Assembly: GCA_964007475.1 (NCBI GenBank)
Contig: OZ023275.1
Coordinates: 18,951,829-19,015,828, forward strand
Origin: Hybos culiciformis
Lineage: Eukaryota; Arthropoda; Insecta; Diptera; Hybotidae
Direction: 5' to 3'
Length of the DNA stretch: 64,000 nt
Shown one piece after another: positions 38,701 to 53,209 of the stretch. A program made the translations under genes and the position numbers. Position 1 is the stretch's first letter, and every line of letters begins with the position of its first letter. The notes under the pieces were generated by a model. That model made no database searches, was not told where the DNA came from, and was given only the letters and a program-made list of their open reading frames with translations.

Positions 38701-39632
38701 TATTGAGGGAATAAGACCTCACTAAATTTATTATTTGACACTTTTTAAACGATAAAAACTTAAGATTTGTTATTTAATATTTTCATTAATTTTTTTTTTT
38801 TAATATTTATCTATGAAAAACATTTTAAACGGAAATAAAGCTGTATAATCGATCTGTCTTACTCAAAATATATATATTTTTGAACAAAAATATTAATTTA
38901 ATTGCTTATTTAAAAAAATTTATGAAAATTATCAATATTATCAAATATTTCAAATTAAGTATTATCAAATTAAAATTAATGAAAAATTAAAAACTATATA
39001 TAAAATATTTCATAGATAAATATAAAATTTTAATATGTATATAATATAACAAATTACTAATAAAATTAAATATTTTAAATCATTATATTATGTATGTTAA
39101 AACTCTGTCATAAGAATCAATAAAATATTATTGATTCAATAATCTTCGTCTTTTTTTTTTTTTTAATAATAATTCATGATTTGACAATTTATAAATTTGT
39201 TTAGTGTATATAATATATATAATATTGTATAAATATATATGTATCATGATAAATTACGACCCTAAAAATGAAGAAATTGTTTGAATGTAGTTGTTAATAA
39301 TTTTTTTTCTTGGCAGAAATATAATATCTTAATTATTTTTGATATAATAATTCTAGATATTTTTTTTTTCTTAATCTTAAATATTAAATAATATACATTA
39401 CGTATAATATATCAATTTCCATATATATTCTGTTCCAATATTTTTTTTTCTTTAAGGATTATTATTTTCTCAAAACATACGGTTTATTTTATTTTATTCG
39501 CCTTAGCCATAACAAACAATTTAAAGCTAAATTTAGCTTTATTTAATAATATCGAATATTAATCAAAATATTAAATAATAAATAATAAAATAAAAAAATA
39601 ATTTGTGTAATATAATTTTCATATAAGAGCCG

Positions 39633-39852
39633 TTTTACACATTCCTTTTTTCACTCCTTTTTGAACAAAAACGTCCCAAACCAAAATAAAAAGTAGTTGT
39701 TATATTTTTAAAATGTCAAATATGTCAAAAGGCTAATAAAAAAAAGAGTCATGTAACTTTTTATATGAATAAAAAAAAATTGGAATTGCTTTTTTTTTGG
39801 TTTTCATGAAAAAAGGAGCGAAAAAAGGCATGAAAAAAGGAATGTATAAAAA
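39633..39852. mobile_element. Inverted-repeat element with TTTTACACATTCC ends
   Basis: The left end reads TTTTACACATTCCTTTTTTC then ACTCCTTTTTG. The right end, in reverse complement, reads TTTTTATACATTCC and repeats the same CCTTTTTTC.CTCC pattern, with an extra CATGAAAAAAGG unit. Total about 220 bp, no ORF, no clear target duplication; probably a MITE. Confidence 0.65.
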
Positions 39853-42800
39853 GGGTATAAGGAAAAATTAATTGGATTTAAACTATAGTATTTTTTGTAA
39901 TCAATATCTCTATTATATTCTGATTTCCAAATTTATTTATAAAATTATGATTTTATTTTGTTAAAAATAAAATAATAATTTTATTCTAAAACTATCGAGA
40001 TTATGATGTAATGTTTTCTTCAAAACAAACAAAAAAAAAAAAAACTTAATAAATAAAAAACATATAACTCGATGAAATTTTCAACATAATAATAATTTTT
40101 GTAATGTGTGGGATGGAATTATGTTGTAACTGTTGTCGAGCGCAAATACTCGGTAATTGTCACATTTTGTGCCAATTGACGACCGATTGACAAAAGTTAC
40201 ATAATTCTTATGTAACTTTTGTCGACCGGTCGACAATAAACAATTGACACAAAATTGTGACAATTGTCGACAAAATTTACTTCAATGATATGAAAAATGC
40301 AAAAATTTCATCTTTACAAAATTACATGAATCAAATTATCGACAAATGTCACATTTTGTGTCAATTACTGATTGTGTTCACCGGTTGTCAGGACTTATTA
40401 TATAATCTCACAATTGTTTCGGTTCAGAATTTAAAAAAAGCTAAATATATTTCTTTTATATAAACATAATATAAATTACTAAACAAATTAAAAAAAAAAT
40501 TAATACAAAATATTTTCTATCTGTTTGTTTTTTGTTTTTATTACGAATTGTTAGTTTTTAATTTTTATTTTTAAAAATTAATTATTCTTTTTATTTTTTA
40601 AATTAACTTTTTTTATTTTTAAGTTCTTTTAATTCTATTTTTTTAATATACATTGGATTTTGGTGTAATATTGATTTATATGTACATATGCATATATATA
40701 TATTTTATAATTAATTAAAAAAAAAAAAAAAAGGGAAAGTACCTAAAAAAGGCAGAATCTAAATATAATAAGTTTTGTTTTTTTTTTTAAATACATTTAT
40801 TTTATTTTTATGTAATTAAAAATTTTTATGTTTTCGCTCAAAATAAAAAATATTTATATCGAAAAAGCTTTCGTTTCTAATCATTTAATTTTTTTTTTGT
40901 TACATTTTTAACGCTTATTTAATTTTAATTTTTTTCCAAAAAAAAAAAAAAAAAAATTCTTTTTATAAATTCAAAAAAATACCATTTAAATATACATTTA
41001 ATATTATTTTTATTTTTTTTTATTTTTTTTAGTATAAATATTTTCAGTATTGTCTCACCTAAAATTGTGTTTTTTTTTTTGAGAAAAAAATTTTCATAAT
41101 TTTTTTTTAATTTTTATTTATTTTTTTTTTATTTTTTTTTGTTTTTTTAATTTAAAATTTAATAAAATACTACCTTTTCAATAAAAACAGCCATCCAAAA
41201 TATGAACAAAAAACATTTTTTTTTTTATTTTTTAATTTTTTTTTTTTTAAACACATAAAACTACTTTTTTTTTTTGGTTTTTGTTTTTTTTTTAAATATA
41301 ATTTTAATGTATATATAATATAATAATTAATAAGATATAATATTAATTTTGCTTTTGGTTTTTTTTTTTTTTTGTTTTAAAATGGACTTAAAATTTAGAT
41401 TTTTTTTTTTTTTGGTATAATTTTTTATTTTTAAAATAGTTGAATTTCTTCTTTTTTGGATTTTGGTGTAATATTGATTTATATTTTTTAATTATATATA
41501 TATTATTTTTTAAATTTTAATTTTGTATAAAAAAAGTACTATACAAAAATATGTATAAGGTTTTTTTTTTTTTTTTTTGTTAGCAAATAAAAAATTGAGA
41601 AGAAATGTAAAAAAATAAAATAAAATGTTTTAAATAAGTAATTTGTTAAAAAAAAAAAACTGTTAAAAAAATAAGAAAGAGTATTGCATTCAAGAAAGTA
41701 ATAAAGAAGTAAATTTTTTGCAGAACTGTATACATATTCCCAATTCAATATTTTGAGCTAACTTTGCTCACTTTTCTTGGAATGCTCCTAAATATAAATT
41801 TTATTTAATTTATTTATATTATTTATTAAATTTGTTGGACGTTATTAAAAAATTATATATATTGTGTACTTATTGTACATTATGTTTGAGATTGTAATAA
41901 TTATTAGAAACAATTAAATGCCATTAACTAGTAGGTGTATGTATCGACATACTTGTAAATTTAGCTCTCTCTGTGTGATTTTGATTATTATTAGAAATTT
42001 TGTATGCAATACTCTTAACAAATATAAATCAATTATAAAAAAAATAATATTTTGATTTAAAAAAAAAGAAGAAAATGCGCAATTTTAAGCATAAATTTCA
42101 TTAATTTATTATAATTACTTTCATTTACCTATTTTTATATAATAATTACCACTAAAAATGTAAATATATACTGTTGGGTATAAATTAATTAATAGGATAG
42201 GATCATTATTTTTTTTTTTTTAATGAAATTAATGCTTTTGCTTGGAAAATATTTTTATAAAATGATATTATTAAAATTTCCAAATATAGAGTTTTCTTTT
42301 TGTTCTAAATTTAAGTTATAAATGAAATTAACAATAATTTATAAGTATTTACATTATTCTGTAGGCTAGCTAATATTAAATCGAGTAGTTTACACTAAAA
42401 AAAGATTCAATAAAGTCAAACATTATAGGACGAATTGAGTATTTTTTTTTTAATATGCCCGTTTAATCATAAAACATAATACCACATTATGGCATTTTAT
42501 GTAAAATTGATTGACACGGTTATTATTAATATTAATTTTTTTTAGTTTACCACAGACACCTAATTCATAAAATTATCATTTTTCGCTGTTTCAAGTGATA
42601 GCAAGAATTTCAAGTGTCAAAAAAGTTGGGAAAGAAGAAAGCTCTACGGTGGCATGATAGGAAAGTTTAAAAATAATAAAAATAAAAATAATAAAAATAA
42701 AAATAATAAAAATAATAAAATAATTATTTTCCTAGAAAACTCCTTTTGGAAATTTAATTTTTATTTTTGGGTTTTTTTTTTTTCTCTTTTTAATAATAAT

Positions 42801-45800
42801 GTAAAAATCATTGACATTATTTTTTCAAGAAATTTAGGCATTTTTTTAAAACGTCATAATTATAATATCCAATAAGGGAATAATGAAATATTTTATTTTG
42901 TAAAAATTATCACACGTACATTTCATTTCAATTAAAAAATTGGTGTGTTCTATGAAAATGGTAAATTTTAAATTTTACTTATTTTAAAAATTTTTTTTTT
43001 TTTTGTAAAAATAGTGTATTTAAAAAAAAAAAATTGCATCAAAAATTTAGGCAAGGTTGGGAGAAAATTACTATTATTTCAGATTTTAAAAGAGAAATTT
43101 AATTTCCCACATGACAATTAATATGTGTGTTTTATTTATTTTTAAATGTTTACAATGATATTTTATATACTGTTAATTAACAAAGGCAACTGATATTTTA
43201 CGCAAAAGGAAAAGTTATGTGTTGTTGCGAGACTATTATTTAATTTATAAAATATTAAAAATAATTTGATTTTTGCTTTGAGTCAATTTATAAAAAAAAA
43301 ATTAAGTTATTTTTTTTCTGTATTTGACATTTTAGATACTATTATAATATTAATAATATTTTAAATAAAATTCTTAATAAAATAAATCAGTTAAAATTCT
43401 CAAATTTAAGTGTTGCCTTTGTTTTCCTTTCTTTTTTGTTTGTTAAATATCCAAAATAAAACAATTAATTTATTTTATTTTTAATTTTAGCAAAAAAAAA
43501 ATTTTAAATTTGTTAAGTTAATAATTTTCTTCTTTTTTTAAACTTTAGTTTTGTTTATTTTGTTTATATTTTGCCCACATTTATCTTAAAAATTGTTTTA
43601 TTATAATAATAAATGTGTATATAAAATTTAATGATTTTTTATTTTAAAAAAATTAAATTTTATTTTTTTTTACTGATAGCATAAGATACATGACAAGGAA
43701 GACGTAAAATTGTGAGCTTTTTTTTTTTTTTTTGCTTTTTGTTATTATACAGTCATACATAACTATCAATTGAATAATTTATACAGAGTAGTGTGCCTGT
43801 TGTGTGAATATGATTCCCTTCTAGTTAAAAATATTTTTATTTATTTTTAAATATTATTATGTGTATAATTATCATAAATTTATTATGAATAATTTAAATT
43901 GAAATGATTTTTTCTTTTATTTAAATTTGCTATCGAGCCCTCAAGCATGGAATAAAAATATTAAAATCTATCATTAATAAATGCACGTTAATTGGCGGCT
44001 TTAAAAAAAATCAAGAGTGCACGAATGAAAAATTAAAAAGGGGAAAATAATATTCTCATTCCATACCTAAGAATTTGATTTTTTAGATTAGTATAGGAAA
44101 TACTTGGAAAATATAATTTTGATTTTTATAGTCAGATAACGAGCGTTTATTAATGATAGTTTTTTTTTTCTGTTTAACGCTTAAACACAAAACCAGGCTT
44201 TAGTTACATTATTAAGTTATATTGATATTATAACAATTTCAATATCCGACACAAAAATACTACTGAGCTTGAGTTGCTTATAATTACTATTTTATTATTA
44301 TTTCACAAATATATATAATATAAAAATTTTGAATGTGATATTTAAGTGTGCAACAGAATAATTATAAATAGGATAATTTAAAAATATGAAATTTAAAAAA
44401 TTTGATAAAAATTATTTTTTGTTAACTTTAATTGAATTTATCAAAATATGTATACGGTATATATAATTGAGTTAGAAATAAAATAAAAAATAAATAATAA
44501 TAATAATAATCATCCGTAATTATAATTCATTCTGGTATTTTTTTTTAAATTTTTTTTTCTGGTACTTTTTTTTTAAATTTTTGTATTTTGGGAATTATAT
44601 TTTAACATTTGTTAAGTGTTGGAAGGAGAATGAATCCTTTTCAATTAAATTTATCTCTATAACATATTATTTCATAATTTTATGTTAGAATTTTGAAAAT
44701 AACATTACAATAATAAATAATTAAAAAAATAAACATATTTATAATAAAATGTATAATATTTGCTTTAGTGTAGTTAGTACTTGTCCATTATAAAAGCTAA
44801 AAGGGTTGACATTTTAAAATTTTAATAATCATAATATTTGAATAAAATAAATATAAAATTTTTGAAATTATTGACATTTAATATCTCATTCATTGTGTTG
44901 TGATATGCATTATTGTTGTTTTATTTATTTATTATTTTAAATATTCTTCTTGATGACGTTTAACTTCACAACTAAAATAAATAAAGGAAAATAATGAAAT
45001 TGAATTGAAATTAATATAAATTTAAAACAATTTTTTATTGAGTATTTCGTAATTTTTTAATATATATATATATATATATATTTAGTTTATAAAATAATAT
45101 ATTAAAAAAAAATTAACATAATCCCGATTTTTTATTTTATTTTTTTTTTAATAATATTCAACCCTTAAAATTACAAATATACATAGTTACTATATTTTAT
45201 TAATAATTATAAATATTAAATGCAATAGCACTTAACTTAATCATTCATTATTATAGTTAGGAATTTAATTAATTTCAATTAAAATTAAAATTTTTGTTTT
45301 TGCTTTTTAAAAACATTGTTATTTTTTTTTTTTTTTTTTGAGAAGATAAATATTTACAATTAAAAACGAAAATAATTTTATTTTTTATAATTTTTTTTTC
45401 TCTTTAATTGATTTCAATTCAGGTAGTTAAATTTTTTATAAACTTCTAATTAAAAAAAAAAAAAAAACATTATTATTAAATATATTCAGAATTAGACTAT
45501 TTTCTATTCACTTTATATACATAATTATTAAAATTTATAAAAAAACTTTTAAATTTTAATTTTAAGGAAAAGCTTTACATATTGTTTTTAATATTATTTA
45601 AAACTACTTACTTTTCAAAGAAAAAAAAAAAATTTTTTTTTAATTTTTTTTTCTTTTTTCATTTTAAATATAAAGCATTTATAGGTTTATTTAAATTTAA
45701 TATTGGATGGAATGATATATACTTTTTTTTTTAATTATTTATTTCATTAAATAATTTTCTTGCTTAAGATTAAAAAAAATAAAATGAATTAAGAAAGATT

Positions 45801-48800
45801 TTTTTTATTTTATGTTTAATTAGTTTATAAAGCATATGGAGCCCTATTATTATAATATGATGTAAAAAAAAACATTCAGCTATGATTATTCAGCTCACAG
45901 GACCAAAAACAGGTCTTATTTTCGAACTAACATTCATATAATGTAAATTTTCTTATAATTATTATAAAATTTACTGTTTTTTGTTATGATCATTTACATA
46001 AAATTATATCAATTGAAGAATTAGTGTTGATTTTTGGTGACAGTTTATTACTTTAGAATTATTTTTATTTTAATTTTAAAATTTTAGAATTTGACAAAGA
46101 TTTATTTATGTATGTATTACTATTTTTGTTTCCAGTGCCAGTATAATACATACACTCATTATAATATAGTTATTATTATAATCTCGAGTATTTGTAAGAA
46201 TGAAATTAATATTCCAAATAAGATGATGGAGAAAAATAAAGATTTTACCTAAAACATGTGTAAATATAAAATTTTTAAAATATATAAAAATGTAATAAAG
46301 ACTTAAAAACTAAAACAATGTATCTTTTTATTTGAAAAGTTGTTTTTCAGCAAGCAATACTAAAATTATTATCATGAAAAAATTATAAAAAAGTAAAAGA
46401 AATTTAAATTGGTTACACTTTGCATTATATAATACATTATGTAGATGTGACAAATTGGGAAAAGCTCGCTATGAAAAATGAAATTGTAATTTATAATTTA
46501 TCTATCAATTTATTTACCAATTACCTATACACCTACAGGAAAATACTAACTTGTATAATGGGCCAAAAGTATAATTTTGTCTTAACAAAAACCAAATCAA
46601 TTATAAGGACCATTAGTTTAACTTTTAAAGTTCGGTAGACACATTTTCGAACATCATTTACCAAAAAATTTAGAAAATTGTTGCAAGACTTAATTTTTTC
46701 AGGAAACTTCATTATTGAACGAACGATAGTAACCGTAGGTAATTACTTTTTTTCGATAAACTGTTTATAATTGTAACGATTCATAAATTAATAAGATCCA
46801 TAACAATAACACTACATTATACTTCTTTTTTTTTTAAATGACGAAAGTATGAACATTTTTTAGACTATTTTTATGTAAAAACTTGATTCAGTGACCCAAA
46901 TTTACTCAGATTTTAAAAATGTTCTGAAAACTCTTTCCTTGTCATTGAAAGTAAAATTATATATCCACATGCATATGAAACAACTCTGTAGCCAAATTCT
47001 GGGGCCCCACCTAATTTGATTTGGTTTTATTTCTTATTTCTAAACCTAAAACCACTTAGTTATAGAATTTAGTTCCCATTTGCCCAAAACGACATCATTG
47101 TATTTAACAAATATTCAATTCATGAAGAATTTTTGTCTTCGAAGTAAGTAAGAAATGTATTTAGCAATATCCAATTTATTCAGAATTTTTGTCTTAGAAA
47201 TTCACATTTATATTAAATTAAATCAGAAGTTCATTCGATTCGTTATTTAGAAATTTGAAGGTGTCAATAATGAATCCCAATAAATTTTACAACCAACTGA
47301 AATTGAATAAAAAAAAATATAAATAAAAGAATAATTCAAGGAAAAAAAACATTTTATTAATAAAAATAATAAAAACAAATATAATAAGTAAAATATAGCA
47401 ATGTATAGGAAGTTTTGGAAGTAAAAATAATTCGTGTTTTTTTTTTAAATGAATAAAAACATATTAATAAGTTATAAAAAATAATGGTAAACTAATATTA
47501 AAAAATATATGTATGTATATAAAATAAAATATGTACATATAAAAATCTAAAAGGCTTTTATAATTTCCTTCAAAACCCTCCTCTTTTTTTTTGTTACTTA
47601 TAGTTTATAAATTTTTATCAGCCAAATCAATACGTCAGAATATTATTTTTGATTTTATTCTACATTCTATCAATATAATTTTAATATAAAAAAAATTTTT
47701 TTTTCATTAATAATAAACAAAAATTTTTGGTTTTTTGATTGATTTTTAATGATATTACATATTTTACTTTAAAATAATAATAAAAAAAAAAAAAAAAAAA
47801 AATTCAACTTCATAATTTTTGAATTAAAAAAAAAATTAATTTACATTTTTAAAATATAAGCAAATTCGTTTAACTCTATATTCAAAATCGAATCACAAAA
47901 CGACACCTTATTATATAAATTCTCAAATTTTGCTACTTCAAAGCATTAACATAAGGGCATAAAAGTTAATAAACGGAAAACAATAGGTATATTTTTTATT
48001 TTGGCTTAATGAATATTATTTAATGTTACTTTGTTAGGTATTCAATATTTTCTTTTCACCCTGAATCTTCATTGTACCAGTCATGCCCTGTTAAAGCTTT
48101 TAGCAATGGATAACGCTTCGAAATGAGATTTTATTGAGCAATCTCAAAACCTTAATTTAATACTTTAGATATGCTCGAAAGTAGCTAATTTACATTATTA
48201 CATTCAAATTTTTTTAAACGTTTATGACGACTTTAGTTAGTTCGCCAAATCTAGTTATTATCAAATATTGCTCTGCATTACGTTGTCGTCAAAGCGATAA
48301 AACCGAAAAATTTAGAAGTATACTTATTAAGAATTTAGACAGAATAAGATTTACTTTTAGATTTATGATACATAAAAAAAAAATAGTTTTTTTTATTCAT
48401 TCATTAAGCTTGAAATTTAAAAAATAGTTTATAAAAAATTTTAGTGAAGCGAGCTGGCAACTGTTCAAAACTATTCGAAATTTGATTTCGTAAATTTTTT
48501 TAACGGTTTATGAAAATAAGCGATAGGTGACGACAATAACTTGAGATTAAATTTTTTTATTTATACGTTGAAATTTAGGTCCTTAAAAAAACTTAAAATC
48601 TAAATGTATATAATATTAATAATTTAACCTAGTATAAGATTGTTTTAATAAACAATTAAAATACAACTTTACTTTAATTTTGCTGATCGAAATACAGTTC
48701 CAACAAAGCTTTTGGTTAGAGCCTCAATTGATTTAAGCTTATTTACTAGATCGATGTATTGTATAATGTAATACAATACATTTATAATTATAAATTATTG

Positions 48801-51800
48801 AAACGAATCAATACTATTCAAAAAAAAAACAGAATTAAAAAGGCTTCAATTAAATTGAATACTAAAAAAAAAAAAAAATCATAAAAATGAAAGTGGAAAA
48901 TTCAAATTACCAAAAAATTAATAATGTTTTTAATAACACAAATCAAATCAAATTTATAAATCAGAAAGTGATTGTGTACATTTTAAATTAAACTTTTACT
49001 AATTTTGATCACAAAAAAAAATCAAATTTATTATTTTATTTATAGTGGATTGATCCACTTGTAAAATGTATTCAAATTAAATAATTAAAAAAAAAAGTAA
49101 ATAAATAGAGTCAAGGCTATAATGTACTTTTTTGTAACAATCACTTTTATGTAAATTTTATGAAATATTATATTAAAATTTTGATAACATACTATTTATT
49201 TTATGTAAGTAAAAGATATTAATAATACAGCGTGAAAAATTCAAATACATTTGTCTAAATAATTCGGAATTATTATTTTTTTTTTTTTGTAAATTAAACT
49301 ATTCTACATTTGAAAAAATCTCAGCCCATTTAAATCAAACAATCAATTTTCACACAAGACCTTAGTTTTGTCAAAGTGAGTTTTCAAAAACTTAAATGTT
49401 CTAGCATTATATATATGTATATATATATTTTTTACATTTTTATCCAGTTTATCGAAATCGAAAAAAAAAAAAAAATTGTAAGAATTAGCAGTTACATAAT
49501 TAAAAAAAATATACTAATGTGTAAATGTTTTTTATTTTTTTCACAACTAACCCGAACAAAAATCGAACTAAACCTAATTTTTTTTTTTAATTATTGTACT
49601 CCTAATGCAATGGATTTATGTTTTAGCTCAGTAAAAGGAAACTAATAAAAATAAAATCTGGATCATCAATTAAATATAAAAAAAAAAAAATATTTACGAA
49701 AATCCAGCCTAATTTTATTAGTAATATTATTATTTAAAAAAAAAGGTAGATTATTTTTCTATTAAATATGTATTTTAATTCCTAATCGTAATAAATTGTT
49801 TTTATTGCTTCTTAAAACATATTTGTTTAACTATTTTTTTTCATTAATGAATTTATTTATTGTTTCAGAGTTGGTCAAAATCTTACTTATGTATTGGGTA
49901 TACAAGTATTAATTAAAAAACACATTAAACTGAAGGAAAACACATTTTTTTTTTATTTATTTATAAATTCAAAAAGATATATTTTTAAAATTTTTAAGAT
50001 TTTCAAACAATTGAATTATGAAAATTTCGGCGTTCTTTTAAGATCAAACAAAAAATTTTGTAACTTAAATAATTTGAAAAGAACTTAAAGTAGTAAGTAG
50101 TATTCATTAGTTTTATTTTTAGAAAAATTAAATAATCTATGTAGATATTTCTGAAGAGAATTTAATAAATAAATTATTTTCTTTCAGCCAATTTATGGAA
50201 CAATATTCTTTTTTAATAAATAATTTTTTTTTTTTTCAAATTAATGTGTTTTCAACCAGTTTAATATCAATGTATGAAATCATGTATATGTACAATATGT
50301 GAATACTTTATACATGATGTGAACCAAGCATCGGATATTTTAATTTTTTTTGTACTTAAAACTATTACAATAAAAAAATAAACGTATTATTTAATTATAA
50401 TTATTGTATATAATATATTTCCTTAAAAAAATTTTAACTAAAATATGTTTAAATGGCACTCTTAAGTTTGCTGTAAATTTTTTATAAGAGAATAAGTCAT
50501 GTTATTATTTGGTAAATTCTAATAAAATTTTTTTTTGTTTGATTCAGACCCTAATCATTTAAAAATTATGTACTATACTGTTTTAGTTAAGATTTCTGTG
50601 ACATATTCATTTTTTGTACAAAGAAACTATTTCAAAACAAAAAAAAATGGGAATCGTGCATAATTTTTTAATTTTAAGTATATTTTAAAAGCACAAGATA
50701 CTTTTGTTTATTTGGATTGTTGTAAATAATACAAGGTTTATTGTATTATTATAGGATACAATTTTGGAATATGAACGACTTTAGAAAATTTGAACATTTG
50801 AAGATTATAAAAAAATTTTCAATTTTTCCTATTGACTAAGCTTTTATTAGACCGTATTAGTTTTTTGACTTCGAGATCTTAAAGATTCAAAAAATACTAA
50901 ACTGATTGTGTTAGGCGAAAATTCGATAATTTCTTTTGAAAAAAATATCAACATTTTGTAGTTTCACATTATCGAGACGTTGTTATGCTATGCACTAATT
51001 ATTTGTGGAAAATATTAAGAATACTAGTTTAGATTTTTAAATTGATTTAGTATTAATTGCTTTGAATTTACAAAATTTTCTAATCTATAAATTTTCAAAC
51101 AGTTTGTTTTTAATAATTGTGAGGACTAGAAAACAAATCCGAATCAAAAAATATATAAAAAAAATTTAATACAAAAATAAACTTCTTACCTATTATTATA
51201 ATTTTTGAACTTTAATTCAATGTGTTAGAAAAAAAGTTTAATCAGAAAATTATAAAGTATAAACACATAATTTTTTGTTTGAATTAAATTTCTTTCTTAA
51301 TTTTCTAATTCATCCAATTTTGACAAGACAAAAATTGACTATTTTGATAAGAATGATATGTTCTATTTATTATTATTTTTAAAACAATATTATAATCAAT
51401 ATCTTTCTTTGATTAAGAGTGTCATACTAAAAAATACTTCATATTAAAAATAAGAAAAAAAAAAGTTTGCTTTTAAAAGAGGAACTTATTACACCACAGG
51501 TAAAGCATTATTATTATTATTATTATTATTTATATTTCTTAATTATTTTAAAATCAATTCTTCAATAAAACAAATTACAATTTTTTGTATTTTTCTTGAA
51601 TTGATCGTGAAATACAGGGTTTTAATAAAAATTATAACGATTATGTTCCAAAAAAAATTGCATGACTTTTTAATACATATATTATTTATTTCATATATTC
51701 AAGAAGGAAATCAACAAATAAAAATTGTTTAATTTTTTTCAGAAACTTTTACCACATTATCTACATATCAAGAATGTATGTAAAACAATAGAAATATTCC

Positions 51801-53090
51801 AAATTGAAAATGTATTTTTAAACTTTATAATAAATAAAATAAAGATACCGAGTATTTTCTTCTATAATTTTTTAATAAAAACGAAAATTTTCGTTCATAC
51901 ATCTCTCTAAAATAGATTCTAGACAAGGAACTATTGACATCGTTCCACTTCTTTTATGTGAATTTAAATGTTTAAAGAGCAAAATACACATAATCAGGTT
52001 ATAAAACTATGCATAAGTATATCCAATCGGAAATTAGTGGTAAACATATGGCATAGAAAAACAATAAATTAATTGTATTTTACATTATAACATTTTTCTT
52101 TTAGGGATTTTTTAAACCCATAAAATTTGCAAGATGCAATCGATATTTTTTATTAAAATAATTATTTAAATAACTTTCATATTTTTTACGTAACAATAAT
52201 TAAAAAGTATACTTAGAAATAAAATCTTGTGAAATTTTAGAGGTGTTTCAAATTAGAGAAATATTTAACATTCCGATTAAATAATAAAACTTGAATATTC
52301 TTTTATAATATAAGGCAAAAAATATTAAAAGATCTAAATGCGAATAAGAAAACAACAAAACAAATAATTCTTAAGTAAAGTCAATATAAAGTGTAATGTT
52401 TATAAAATCATAGGAATAACAATTCATTGTTTAAATAAAAAAATCTTTATTTTTAATGAAATTCAAACAAAATTTGTAAATGTATAACGAATCACACAAA
52501 AAAAATGTAGGCGTTTTAAAATAAAAATGTAGAAACAAAGTTAACAAAAAAATATACAAAAAATAAATTTTTTAAATGTGACAATAATTAATTATACTCG
52601 ATTACATACTAAAAAATTGAATAAAAGCAACGAATTATTCTATTTTGAATTTGAATTCAAAATTGGAAACGCTAATTGTTTCATTATAATAAAACGATTT
52701 GATTTTAAAATTTTGCTGACTTAGCTATCCGATTATAATATTATTAAATATTGACATTTTGTATATCATCGTAATGTACTATACACAATTAAGAGGACAA
52801 GATAGCCCCTGTAAAAAAAAAAATAGAAATTATGTATTTGAATGAGAATGAACACAATTGAGGCGACTAATGACAAGCCCCGCAAAAAATTAGAATTGAT
52901 AATTGTAACTATCAAATTTTTAAAATTTAAAAATGAAAATATTTTTCGTCTGATTCTTATATCTTTGATTCGGAACCGCATTCAATTAACCCTTTTCAAA
53001 AGTTCCATCAAAACAGATTTTTTGAGCAATGCATCTGAAGCCATCTCCAGTTTATCTTTTCCCTCAATAGAAAAAACAATGTTGTAATGT
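39853..53090. other. Gene-free AT-rich desert, right part
   Basis: No recognisable gene. Contents: the palindromic repeat at 40155-40265, an A-rich minisatellite at 42669-42722 (AAATAATAAAAATA-type units), a (TA)n tract at 45061-45081, an (ATT)n tract at 51507-51531 and many homopolymers. Several 60-90-residue open frames (for example 46420-46638, 48224-48427 and 49376-49645) show no family resemblance or splice context. Confidence 0.6.
40155..40265. repeat. Nested palindrome with third copy at about 40335-40366
   Basis: Inner arms GACAAAAGTTACATAA (40189-40204) and its complement (40208-40223) are perfect, with a 3-nt loop. Outer arms AATTGTCACATTTTGTGCCA (from 40155) and CAATTGACACAAAATTGTGA (from 40241) are inverted copies. 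A further direct copy, CGACAAATGTCACATTTTGT, starts near 40340. It is probably a foldback transposon remnant. Confidence 0.75.
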
Positions 53091-53209
53091 CAATTTTATC
53101 AACCTCGACAAGCACGCTTCATCAATACTGTCAGTCATGAACCAAAAAATTCATGTGTGGTATTTCTCACAAAATTGTTGAAGCATGCTTGTCGAGGTTG
53201 GTAAAATTT
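53091..53209. repeat. Isolated long hairpin
   Basis: Arms 53091-53126 and 53174-53209 (36 nt each) pair with about four mismatches or G-T pairs around ACCTCGACAAGC.GCTTCA; a 47-nt terminal region contains a CATGAA/TTCATG sub-stem. It could be a MITE or a transcribed hairpin (siRNA or miRNA-like). The mature sequence of no known miRNA was recognised. Confidence 0.6.

Larger units (their letters stand above)
27429..39630. other. Gene-free AT-rich desert, left part
   Basis: No ORF here resembles a protein; open frames are short, rich in Lys, Asn, Phe and Ile, and caused by homopolymers. Contents: a (TTA)n microsatellite at 28512-28552, a 22-bp tandem duplication at 29694-29737, dense T-runs at 31.9-33.1 kb, a 26-nt A-run at 33129-33154, and a somewhat less AT-rich patch at 33.57-34.5 kb without recognisable content. 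Confidence 0.6.

Noticed and set aside
27563..52981. About twenty 60-90-codon open frames in the gene-free block
   Set aside because: They are dominated by Lys, Asn, Phe and Ile from A/T runs, with no conserved motif, splice partners or plausible start context.
52842..53087. 81-codon open frame beside the 53.1-kb hairpin
   Set aside because: Less biased than its neighbours but no recognisable domain, and an opposite-strand frame overlaps it. Too weak to call.
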